The notes under the pieces are model-generated. The model was given only the letters and a program-made list of their open reading frames with translations, made no database searches and had not been told where the DNA came from. From positions 1 to 10,747 of the forward strand of contig CAZWEZ010000118.1 of the NCBI GenBank assembly GCA_964632795.1: 10,747 bases of DNA. The letters are read 5' to 3'. The DNA comes from CAZWEZ01 sp964632795 (GTDB lineage Bacteria; Pseudomonadota; Alphaproteobacteria; Rhodospirillales; 2-02-FULL-58-16). Position 1 is the stretch's first letter; each line of letters begins with the position of its first letter. This document shows, piece by piece, positions 1 through 6,292 of the stretch. A program made the translations under genes and the position numbers.

Positions 1-1130
1 CCGAGGACATCATCACCGAGTTGTCGCGCTTTCGCTCGCTGTTCGTCATCGCCCGGAACTCGTCGTTCCACTACAAGGGCCAGTCGCCGGAGGTAGAGGA
101 CGTGGGGCGCGAGCTCGGCGTGCAGTTCGTAGTTGAAGGTAGCGTGCGCAAGGCGGGGAACCGAGTGCGTGTCACCGCCCAGCTCGTCGAAGCCGAGACC
201 GGCAACCACATTTGGGCCGAGCGTTGGGACCGCGAGCTCGAGGACATCTTCGCCGTCCAGGACGAGCTGGTGAAGACGATCGTCTCGACCGTCGGCGGCC
301 GAATCGATGTTGCCGGCAAGGCGCGCGCCGCCCGCAAGGACGAAGCCCACCTGCGCGCCTATGACTTCTATTTGCGCGCCGCGGCCGCCGAGGACGGCAA
401 CACCAAGGAGGACTACCAACGAGCCCGGCAATACCTGGAGCGGGCCATCGAACTCGACCCTGGCCTGGCATCGGCCCACCACCATCTGTCACTCGTTAAT
501 CTCACGGAATGGATGGCCCATTGGGTCGACGATCGCGACAAGGCCTTCATGGATGCGATGGACGCCGCGAAAACGGCGGTTGCCCTCGACGACACCGACA
601 GTCGGGTACACGCTCAACTGGGTATGCTTCACCTCTATCGCAGGGCGTTCGATGAGGCCGGCCAGTATTTCGACAAGGCGATCCGGCTCAACCCGAACGA
701 TTTTCAGACAATAAGCCTCCATGGGTTATATCTGACCGCAATCGGTAACCCCGAACAGGCGATCGAGCAGTTCGATCAGGCGATGCGACTCAATCCCCTC
801 GAACCCAGCTGGATCAGATGGCTCAGGGGCGTCGCCTGCTTTACGGCGGAACGGTTTGATGATGCGATCGCCGATCTTAGATTGATCAGGGAACCGATCA
901 ACGAGGTCCGGGGCTGGCTCGCCGCGAGCTACGCCCAGGCGGGGCAACTCGACGAGGCGCGGGCCACGATCGCGGAGTTCCTGCGCATTGCCGAGCAGGA
1001 AATGACGACGTTCCCCGGTCGCCGACTGCGGGACTGGGAAACCTATTGGCACGGGGCCATCGAGTACAGAAACGAGGCCGATTTCGAGCGCCTCTACGAT
1101 GGCCTGCTCAAGGCCGGGATGGCGGAGTAA
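1..1130 (+). CDS. TolB/FlgO-like + TPR protein, C-terminal part (adenylate cyclase or CadC-like family; 5' end outside window)
   Basis: The reading frame is open from the first complete codon (base 3), so the gene begins upstream and about 375 residues are visible. Visible residues 1-100 carry a conserved block: ITELSRFRSLFVIARNSSF, a YKG, a VGRELGV stretch, VEGSVRK, then AQLVEAETGNHIWAERWDR and DIFAVQDE. In known proteins this TolB/FlgO-like block sits between an N-terminal class III adenylate/guanylate cyclase domain or a winged-helix DNA-binding domain and C-terminal TPRs. From about residue 136 onward there are several TPR-like helix pairs, with ARQYLERAIELDP, AGQYFDKAIRLNP and AIEQFDQAMRLNP as repeat ends. 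TPRs normally bind partner proteins, so a sensory or scaffolding role is inferred. Which N-terminal domain is present cannot be known from this window. It ends in TAA, 67 bases before the aminotransferase. Confidence 0.8.
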   Translation, partial: EDIITELSRFRSLFVIARNSSFHYKGQSPEVEDVGRELGVQFVVEGSVRKAGNRVRVTAQLVEAETGNHIWAERWDRELEDIFAVQDELVKTIVSTVGGRIDVAGKARAARKDEAHLRAYDFYLRAAAAEDGNTKEDYQRARQYLERAIELDPGLASAHHHLSLVNLTEWMAHWVDDRDKAFMDAMDAAKTAVALDDTDSRVHAQLGMLHLYRRAFDEAGQYFDKAIRLNPNDFQTISLHGLYLTAIGNPEQAIEQFDQAMRLNPLEPSWIRWLRGVACFTAERFDDAIADLRLIREPINEVRGWLAASYAQAGQLDEARATIAEFLRIAEQEMTTFPGRRLRDWETYWHGAIEYRNEADFERLYDGLLKAGMAE

Positions 1131-1180
1131 ACGATCCCGTTTTATTTCGTGTGAGTACGGTTGAGGGGTCCGCGTGGCCG

Positions 1181-1188
1181 GGGAAGGA
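1181..1188 (+). promoter_or_regulatory. Ribosome binding site supporting the GTG start at 1198
   Basis: GGGAAGGA lies 9 bases before the GTG at 1198. An ATG at 1191 is nearer but opens a frame that stops after nine codons, so it is not the aminotransferase start. The purine-rich block and its spacing decide for the GTG. Confidence 0.6.
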
Positions 1189-1197
1189 TAATGTCGG

Positions 1198-2571
1198 GTG
1201 GCGAAATCATCGATCGATAGAGACCATCTTAAATCTCTCATCGCCCGCGAAGCGGCCGACTTCGAGGTGGGGCGCCCCAAGTCGCGCGAGCTGTTCAAGC
1301 AGGCTGGCGACGGGTTGCTGGGGGGCGTTCCCATGTCCTGGATGGAGGCATGGCAAACCCGCTTTCCGATTTTCGTCGAACGCGCGGTGGGGTCGCGCGT
1401 CACCGACGTGGATGGGCACGAATACGTCGATTTTTTTTACGGCATAACGGCGGCGATGTTCGGCCACGCGGCTCCGGCCGTGGTCGATGCGGTCACCAGC
1501 CGGATTCGAAACGGCACCACTTTCATGCTGCCCACCGAGGATTCGGTGTGGATCGCCCGTGAGCTCAAGCGGCGGTTCGGACTTCCCTCATGGCAGGTCG
1601 CCCTGACGGGCACCGACGCCTGCCGGTTCGTGATCCGCATGGCGCGCGCCCTGACGAAGCGCCCCAAGGTTCTGGTCTTCGACGGCTGTTATCACGGCAC
1701 CGTCGGCGACACCATGGTGCGGCTCCACGACGGCGAGATGCGTCCCTTGTTTGATGGCCTCTACCTTGGGCGGGAGGTGTCGGAAACCACCAGGATCATC
1801 GAGTTCAATAACGTGCAGGCCCTGGAGGCGGCGCTGGCGCCGGGCGACGTCGCCTGCGTCCTGACCGAGCCGGTCCTGACCAATGGCGCCATGGTGTTTC
1901 CCGATGCGGGGTATCACGACGCCCTGCGACGGCTGACCCGCGATACAGGAACCTATCTCGCCATCGACGAAACCCATACCATCTGCGCGGGCCCCGGAGG
2001 ATACAGCGCCGCCAATGGTCTTGCGTCCGATTTCCTGGTGTTCGGGAAATCCATCGCCGGCGGCGTGCCGGCGGCCGTATACGGTTTCACCACCGAGATC
2101 GCGGAGCGGGTCGGCGACCTGCTGGCGCGCGGCGGGGACCCGGGTATCGGCGGAACGCTGATGGGCAACGCGTTGTCGATCGCGGCCCTGCGGGCAACCC
2201 TGGAGCACGTCATGACCGAGGCCGCCTATGCCAGGATGAGCGACCTCTGCGGCCGGCTCGCCGACGGCATGGCGGGTGTCATCGAGGCCTGCTCCCTGCC
2301 CTGGCAAGTGTCGCGGCTCGGCGCCCGCGCCGAGTTGCATTTTCAGGCCGAGCCGCCGCGGACCGGAGCCGAAGCGCACGCAACGGCGGACCATGATCTG
2401 GAAACCTACCTCGTCCTATACAGTGCCAATCGCGGTCTTCTGGTGCCGCCGTTTCACAACACCCGGACCGTATCGCCGGCACTTACGGCGGCCGACATCG
2501 ACCGCCATACCGAGGTTTTCAGCGCATGCGTCGCGACTCTGACAGGGTATTTAGGGAGAATGGAAAAATGA
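1198..2571 (+). CDS. Class III (PLP-dependent) aminotransferase, glutamate-1-semialdehyde-aminomutase-like
   Basis: A 457-residue cytosolic enzyme of PLP fold type I, with the length usual for class III aminotransferases. Visible landmarks are DVDGHEYVDF near the N-terminus, G138-T139-D140-A141 (phosphate-binding position, usually GTEA), Y165-H166-G167, the acidic DETHT motif with D257 for the pyridine nitrogen, and FGKSIAGG with K284 as the expected Schiff-base lysine. GGTLMGNALS follows, the usual class III segment after the lysine. It probably transfers an amino group or isomerises an amino-aldehyde. The substrate is not readable. It is unlikely to be HemL, because Alphaproteobacteria generally make aminolevulinate through the glycine/succinyl-CoA route. 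The GTG start is chosen from the ribosome binding site at 1181. A run of eight T at 1431-1438 lies inside the gene but the frame is intact. The stop overlaps the next gene's start (ATGA), so the two are co-translated. Confidence 0.9.
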   Translation: MAKSSIDRDHLKSLIAREAADFEVGRPKSRELFKQAGDGLLGGVPMSWMEAWQTRFPIFVERAVGSRVTDVDGHEYVDFFYGITAAMFGHAAPAVVDAVTSRIRNGTTFMLPTEDSVWIARELKRRFGLPSWQVALTGTDACRFVIRMARALTKRPKVLVFDGCYHGTVGDTMVRLHDGEMRPLFDGLYLGREVSETTRIIEFNNVQALEAALAPGDVACVLTEPVLTNGAMVFPDAGYHDALRRLTRDTGTYLAIDETHTICAGPGGYSAANGLASDFLVFGKSIAGGVPAAVYGFTTEIAERVGDLLARGGDPGIGGTLMGNALSIAALRATLEHVMTEAAYARMSDLCGRLADGMAGVIEACSLPWQVSRLGARAELHFQAEPPRTGAEAHATADHDLETYLVLYSANRGLLVPPFHNTRTVSPALTAADIDRHTEVFSACVATLTGYLGRMEK

Positions 2572-3023
2572 AGGAATTTGAAGCCACCGGTGGCTGCCTC
2601 TGCGGAGCGGTGCGGTTTCATGTCACGAAAGAGCCGGTTTTCGCCTATTACTGCCATTGCTCAATGTGCCGGAAGAGCTGCGGTGGGCCGTTTCTGCCAT
2701 GCGCCACGGTACCGATCGAGGGATTTGCCTTCACCAAGGGCAAGCCAGCCGCTTATGAGTCCGCGCCCGGGAATTTGCGGCTGTTCTGCGGAGCGTGTGG
2801 ATCGCCCGTGGGCTTCCGGGTGGCAGCGGCAGAGGACCCGAAATATACGGACTTCAACCTGGGTTGCCTGGATGACCCCGATCTCATCAAACCCGAGTTC
2901 CACATGCACACCTCGAGCCAAGTAAGCTGGTGCGAGATAGATGATGGCCTTCCACGTCACGCCGAGGGCGAGCCGGAACTGGACAAACTTTGGATTGAGG
3001 AAGGCTGGAACCCGCCCGAGTAG
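2568..3023 (+). CDS. GFA/CENP-V family zinc protein (glutathione-dependent formaldehyde-activating-like)
   Basis: A protein of 151 residues with the whole GFA fold pattern: GGCLCGAVRF (C10, C12), YCHCSMC (C29, C31, C34) and FCGACGSP (C74, C77). In characterised members C10/C12/C74/C77-type cysteines hold a structural zinc and the C-H-C-x-x-C group holds a second, labile zinc. The C-terminal HMHTSSQVSWCEIDDGLPRH block is also typical. The family name comes from S-hydroxymethylglutathione formation, but most members have no proven substrate, so a thiol-adduct detoxification role is only a possibility. The start at 2568 is chosen because AGGGAGA lies 8 bases upstream and the ATG overlaps the aminotransferase stop. 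An open frame runs further upstream but has no family residues. The coupling suggests a shared pathway with the aminotransferase, which is inference. Confidence 0.92.
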   Translation: MKEFEATGGCLCGAVRFHVTKEPVFAYYCHCSMCRKSCGGPFLPCATVPIEGFAFTKGKPAAYESAPGNLRLFCGACGSPVGFRVAAAEDPKYTDFNLGCLDDPDLIKPEFHMHTSSQVSWCEIDDGLPRHAEGEPELDKLWIEEGWNPPE

Positions 3024-3103
3024 TGGATTCAACGGTCTTCCATGGGGCCGTGAGCGGACCCTCGGTTTTCATGAGCACGCCCCCCAGTTCTCGGACAATA
3101 CTG

Positions 3104-3133
3104 TTGACAACCGCGTTCGTGCCCTGGTTTTAT
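3104..3133 (+). promoter_or_regulatory. Probable sigma70-type promoter for the leuA leader transcript
   Basis: A perfect TTGACA (3104-3109) is followed after 18 bases by TTTTAT (3128-3133). Transcription would begin near 3140, about 20 bases before the leader ORF and about 245 before leuA. The local sequence is more AT-rich than its surroundings. The -35 match is strong and the -10 moderate. Confidence 0.55.
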
Positions 3134-3161
3134 TGTTCGCATACGTCGTTGGAAGGCAGCG

Positions 3162-3287
3162 ATGGTTGCGAACGACCGCATCCCCGGCGCCCCGACCCGT
3201 CCGGCCGCTATCGGTCCGGTGGGCCGCGCCCTGTTGCCTTCCCTCCTGCTTCTGCCCCTCGGGGGGCTTCGACTTAGGTGCCCCTGA
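3162..3287 (+). CDS. leuA leader peptide (leucine-rich attenuator ORF, 41 aa)
   Basis: ATG at 3162 with GGAAGG (3151-3156) 5 bases upstream opens a 41-codon frame that ends with TGA at 3285-3287, 99 bases before leuA. Residues 24-38 hold nine leucines: L24, L25, L28-L31, L33, L36 and L38. They use a mixture of CTG, CTC, CTT and TTG, whereas leuA itself favours CTG and CTC. A short ORF with a run of codons for the pathway's end product, directly upstream of its first enzyme and downstream of a promoter, is the classic arrangement for ribosome-mediated attenuation. The peptide itself probably has no function. The N-terminal half is not leucine-rich and is longer than many leaders, so the true start could be internal, though I see no better one. 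This entry is inference from position and composition; no homology is claimed. Confidence 0.72.
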   Translation: MVANDRIPGAPTRPAAIGPVGRALLPSLLLLPLGGLRLRCP

Positions 3288-3346
3288 ATACCCGGTCGCG
3301 ACGACGACGTCCCGGCCCGCGTTCAGGGGAAGCAAGACCCGGCACC
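3254..3346 (+). promoter_or_regulatory. Candidate attenuator: mutually exclusive stems around the leader stop codon
   Basis: CCCCTGAA (3281-3288), which overlaps the leader stop, is the exact reverse complement of TTCAGGGG (3322-3329), giving an 8-bp stem. Flanking GGTGCC (3277-3282) and GGCACC (3341-3346) could pair as well. The same C-run can instead pair with GGGGC (3263-3267) inside the leucine codons through GCCCC (3280-3284), and GCCCC (3254-3258) can also fold on that G-run. A ribosome stalled on the leucine codons would cover the upstream partner and change the outcome. No U-tract follows the downstream stem, so an intrinsic terminator is not evident. Rho-dependent or translational control of leuA is equally possible. 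Confidence 0.42.
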
Positions 3347-3386
3347 CACGTACCCAGACACCCGAGTTGAAGCGAGGAACGATCCC

Positions 3387-4943
3387 ATGAGTACCAGCAG
3401 GGACGACAACCGAATCATCATCTTCGACACCACCTTGCGCGACGGCGAGCAGTCGCCGGGCGCCTCGATGAACCTCGACGAGAAACTGCGCATCGCCCAG
3501 GTCCTGGAGAAGATGGGCGTCGACGTCATCGAGGCCGGGTTCCCGATCGCCTCCGAGGGCGATTTCGAGGCCGTCCACGAGATCGCCAAGACGATCAAGG
3601 AATCCACCGTCTGCGGCCTGTCGCGGGCGACGCCGAGGGACATCGAGCGCTGCGCCGAGGCCATCGAGCCGGCAGGGCGCAAGCGCATCCACACCTTCCT
3701 CTCGACCAGCCCGCTGCACATGAAATACAAGCTCCAGATGGAGCCCGAGAAGGTCCACCAGGCGATCATCGACAGCGTCACCCTGGCCCGCAAGCTGTGC
3801 GACGACGTCGAATGGTCGGCCGAGGACGGCTCGCGGACCGAGCACGACTTCCTGTGCCGGTGCGTCGAAAGCGCGATTTCCGCCGGCGCCGGCACCATCA
3901 ACATCCCCGACACCGTGGGCTACGCCCTGCCCGACGACTACGCGGCCCTGATCCGGATGCTGTTCGAGCGCGTGCCCAACATCGACAAGGCGGTGGTCTC
4001 GGTCCACTGCCACAACGATCTGGGGCTGGCGGTGGCCAACTCGCTGGCCGCCATCGGCGCCGGCGCGCGGCAAGTCGAGTGCACCATCAACGGGCTCGGC
4101 GAGCGGGCCGGCAACGCGGCCATGGAAGAGGTCGTGATGGCGCTCAAGACGCGCAACGACGCGATGCCGTTCACCACCGCCATCAAGACCGAGCACATCA
4201 CCAAGGCCTCGCGCCTGGTCGCCACGGTGACCGGCTTCTCGGTCCAGCCCAACAAGGCCATCGTCGGCGCCAACGCGTTTGCCCACGAGGCCGGGATCCA
4301 CCAGGACGGCGTCCTCAAGCACGCCGGGACCTACGAGATCATGACCCCGGAATCGGTCGGCCTGACCTCGTCCAAGCTGGTGCTGGGCAAGCATTCGGGG
4401 CGCCACGCCTTCATCGAGAAGCTCAAGGAGCTGGGCTACGAGCTGGGCGACAACGCCGTCGCCGAGGCCTTCAAGCGTTTCAAGGACCTGGCCGACAAGA
4501 AGAAGGAGATCTTCGAGGAGGACATCGTCGCCCTGGTCGACGACGAGGTGGTGCGGACCAACGACCGCATCTGCCTGTTGGAACTGGAGATCATGTGCGG
4601 CACCAAGCACCGGCCGCCGAAGGCCGCCCTCAGCCTGCTGATCGACGGCCAGTTCAAGGAATGCAAGGGCACCGGGGACGGCCCGGTGGACGCCGCCTTC
4701 AACTGCGTCAAGGAGTTGTTCCCCCACAAGGCGCGGCTGCAACTCTATCAGGTCCACGCCGTGACCGGGGGCACCGACGCCCAGGCCGAGGTCACCGTGC
4801 GCCTGGAGGAAAAGGGGCGGACCGTCAACGGCCAGGGGGCGGACACCGATACCATGGTGGCCTCGCTCAAGGCCTACCTCAACGCCCTCAACAAGCTGTT
4901 GGTGAAACGGGAGAAGTCGGCCCCGGCGGCGATTTCGGCCTGA
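3387..4943 (+). CDS. leuA: 2-isopropylmalate synthase
   Basis: Catalyses condensation of acetyl-CoA with 2-oxoisovalerate to 2-isopropylmalate, the first committed step of leucine synthesis, in the cytosol. The 518 residues match full-length bacterial LeuA with its regulatory domain. The TIM-barrel part shows FDTTLRDGEQSPGA (R18 and D19 at the active site), H207-C208-H209-N210 (metal ligands H207/H209) and GLGERAGNAAMEE with N243 as a further ligand. HEAGIHQDG (300-308) lies in the linker region. About residues 390-510 form the C-terminal LeuA dimer domain that binds leucine for feedback inhibition. The ATG is preceded by GAGGAA (3374-3379) at 7 bases. Expression is probably controlled by the leucine-rich leader upstream. 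It is followed 150 bases later by mreB on the same strand. The homocitrate and citramalate synthase paralogues are alternatives, but overall length and motifs favour LeuA. Confidence 0.96.
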   Translation: MSTSRDDNRIIIFDTTLRDGEQSPGASMNLDEKLRIAQVLEKMGVDVIEAGFPIASEGDFEAVHEIAKTIKESTVCGLSRATPRDIERCAEAIEPAGRKRIHTFLSTSPLHMKYKLQMEPEKVHQAIIDSVTLARKLCDDVEWSAEDGSRTEHDFLCRCVESAISAGAGTINIPDTVGYALPDDYAALIRMLFERVPNIDKAVVSVHCHNDLGLAVANSLAAIGAGARQVECTINGLGERAGNAAMEEVVMALKTRNDAMPFTTAIKTEHITKASRLVATVTGFSVQPNKAIVGANAFAHEAGIHQDGVLKHAGTYEIMTPESVGLTSSKLVLGKHSGRHAFIEKLKELGYELGDNAVAEAFKRFKDLADKKKEIFEEDIVALVDDEVVRTNDRICLLELEIMCGTKHRPPKAALSLLIDGQFKECKGTGDGPVDAAFNCVKELFPHKARLQLYQVHAVTGGTDAQAEVTVRLEEKGRTVNGQGADTDTMVASLKAYLNALNKLLVKREKSAPAAISA

Positions 4944-4985
4944 CCCGTGACGGCCCTTCGAGGCCTACCGGTGAACGTTTGGGAC

Positions 4986-5014
4986 TGGCCCCCGGCGGCG
5001 CTTCTTACTATAAA
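4986..5014 (+). promoter_or_regulatory. Possible mreB promoter (weak)
   Basis: TATAAA at 5009-5014 is the only good -10-like hexamer in the 150 bases between leuA and mreB. The hexamer 17 bases upstream (TGGCCC) is a poor -35. Transcription from here would start near 5021 and give a leader of about 70 bases containing a run of nine G (5024-5032). Reading through from leuA is the alternative. Confidence 0.28.
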
Positions 5015-5093
5015 GGGTGACGAGGGGGGGGGAGATGCCGTGCGACCTCCGCCTTCCGGGGGAATCTGGATCGCGGGAAAGGTGTGAGGACCG

Positions 5094-6134
5094 ATGTTTT
5101 CGAGATTGTTCGGCTTCCTGTCGGCCGACATGGCCATCGACCTGGGGACCGCCAACACCCTCGTCTACGTCAAGGGCAGGGGGATCGTGCTGAACGAACC
5201 CTCGGTGGTCGCCATCGTCGATATCAAGGGCAAGAAACAGGTCCTCGCCGTGGGCGAGGAGGCCAAGCAGATGCTCGGCCGCACGCCCGGCAACATCCAT
5301 GCCATCCGCCCCTTGCGCGACGGCGTCATCGCCGACTTCGAAGTCGCCGAGGAGATGATCAAGTACTTCATCCGCAAGGTCCACAACCGGCGCAGCTTCG
5401 CCAGCCCGATGGTCATCGTCTGCGTGCCCTCGGGCTCGACCGCGGTCGAGCGCCGGGCGATCCAGGAATCGGCCGAGAGCGCCGGCGCCAGGCGGGTGTT
5501 CCTGATCGAGGAGCCGATGGCGGCGGCCATCGGGGCCGGGCTGCCGGTGACCGAGCCGACCGGATCGATGGTGGTCGACATCGGCGGCGGCACCACCGAG
5601 GTCGCGGTGCTGTCGCTGGGCGGCATCGTCTATACGCGCTCGGTGCGCACCGGGGGCGACAAGATGGACGAGGCGATCATCGCCTACATCCGGCGCAACC
5701 ATAACCTCCTGGTCGGCGAAGGCAGCGCCGAGCGGATCAAGGAGGAGATCGGCTCGGCCTGTCCGCCCGAGGACGGCGAGGGCGCGACCATGGAGATCAA
5801 GGGCCGCGACCTGATGAACGGGGTTCCCAAGGAACTGCTGATCAGCGAACGCCAGATCTCGGAAAGCCTGGCCGAACCGGTCGGCGCCATCATCGAGGCG
5901 GTCAAGGTGGCGCTCGAGCACACCGCCCCCGAGCTGGCCGCCGACATCGTCGACAAGGGCATCGTGCTGACCGGCGGCGGCGCCCTGCTGGGCAACATCG
6001 ACTACGTGCTCAGGCACGCCACCGGGCTGCCGGTGTCGATCGCCGACGACCCGCTGTCGTGCGTGGTGCTGGGCACCGGGCGGGCGCTCGAGGAAATGAA
6101 AAGACTGAAACAGGTCCTGACGACCATGTACTAA
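5094..6134 (+). CDS. mreB: Rod-shape-determining actin homologue MreB
   Basis: Actin-like ATPase that forms short membrane-bound filaments and directs the lateral cell-wall synthesis machinery. At 346 residues it has the standard MreB length. The N-terminal MFSRLFGF is a short amphipathic membrane-binding helix. It is followed by the phosphate-1 loop DLGTANTLVY (D16-), the IEEPMAAAIGAG connecting segment, the phosphate-2 loop VVDIGGGTTE (D162-G166) and the adenosine loop LTGGGALL (G294-G296). All key nucleotide-binding segments are present. The start is fixed by the conserved N-terminus; GAGGA at 5086-5090 sits only 3 bases from the ATG, and GGGAAAGG slightly further up may serve instead. It heads the morphogenesis cluster but is separated from mreC by 158 bases. 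Confidence 0.97.
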   Translation: MFSRLFGFLSADMAIDLGTANTLVYVKGRGIVLNEPSVVAIVDIKGKKQVLAVGEEAKQMLGRTPGNIHAIRPLRDGVIADFEVAEEMIKYFIRKVHNRRSFASPMVIVCVPSGSTAVERRAIQESAESAGARRVFLIEEPMAAAIGAGLPVTEPTGSMVVDIGGGTTEVAVLSLGGIVYTRSVRTGGDKMDEAIIAYIRRNHNLLVGEGSAERIKEEIGSACPPEDGEGATMEIKGRDLMNGVPKELLISERQISESLAEPVGAIIEAVKVALEHTAPELAADIVDKGIVLTGGGALLGNIDYVLRHATGLPVSIADDPLSCVVLGTGRALEEMKRLKQVLTTMY

Positions 6135-6153
6135 ACGCCCGGCGATGGTGGTA

Positions 6154-6181
6154 TTCACCGCCCCGGCTATCGTGTTATAGT
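6154..6181 (+). promoter_or_regulatory. Candidate promoter for mreC-mreD-mrdA-rodA
   Basis: TTCACC (6154-6159) and TATAGT (6176-6181) are separated by 16 bases in the AT-richer gap after mreB. Each hexamer matches the sigma70 consensus at four or five positions. Transcription would begin near 6188 and the transcript would include the hairpin and inverted repeat before mreC. Experimental support is lacking. Confidence 0.4.
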
Positions 6182-6217
6182 AAGCCCCTCTTAATATTTG
6201 TCTGCTACTGCTTTTCC

Positions 6218-6232
6218 GGACGGTTTCCGTCT
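6218..6232 (+). repeat. Small hairpin upstream of the palindrome
   Basis: GACGG (6219-6223) and CCGTC (6227-6231) pair around a TTT loop, with a possible G-T closing pair. It ends one base before the larger inverted repeat, and no T-run follows, so it is not a standard terminator. Confidence 0.5.
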
Positions 6233-6233
6233 A

Positions 6234-6266
6234 ATACCAAGGGGCACTGATAATGACCCTTGGTAT
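6234..6266. repeat. Perfect 10-bp inverted repeat (33-base palindromic unit) in the mreB-mreC gap
   Basis: ATACCAAGGG (6234-6243) is the exact reverse complement of CCCTTGGTAT (6257-6266), enclosing the 13-base loop GCACTGATAATGA. It could form an RNA hairpin in the mreC leader, bind a dimeric regulator, or be one copy of a dispersed palindromic repeat of the kind common in alphaproteobacterial intergenic regions. The right arm ends 26 bases before the mreC ATG. Copy number in the genome cannot be judged from this window. Confidence 0.75.
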
Positions 6267-6292
6267 AGGATTCGACGATCGATGGGCGCAAG

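Noticed and set aside
1431..1438. Run of eight T in the aminotransferase gene as a frameshift site
   Set aside because: The frame is intact through it, encodes the expected D-F-F-Y of the conserved N-terminal block, and no alternative product makes sense.
1198..2571. Naming the aminotransferase hemL
   Set aside because: Motifs are only generally GSAM-like (GTDA, DETHT) and Alphaproteobacteria normally make aminolevulinate by ALA synthase, so no specific symbol is justified.
3040..3070. Hairpin-like GGGGCCG-TGAG-CGGACCC plus a short T-run after the GFA gene
   Set aside because: Stem is two 3-bp blocks with a mismatch and only four T follow; too weak to call a terminator.
3071..3277. Plus-strand frame from the ATG at 3071, overlapping the leader ORF
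   Set aside because: It would begin before the predicted promoter's start point, has no good ribosome binding site and its P/R/S-rich sequence looks like out-of-frame reading. The leucine-rich frame explains the region better.
3069..4757. 562-codon minus-strand open frame opposite leuA
   Set aside because: It mirrors leuA, whose protein is complete and recognisable. Long antisense frames are expected in GC-rich genes, and the translation is low-complexity and resembles no family I know.
4951..4966. GGCC-CTTCGA-GGCC hairpin after leuA
   Set aside because: Only four pairs and no T-run follow; I do not call it a terminator.
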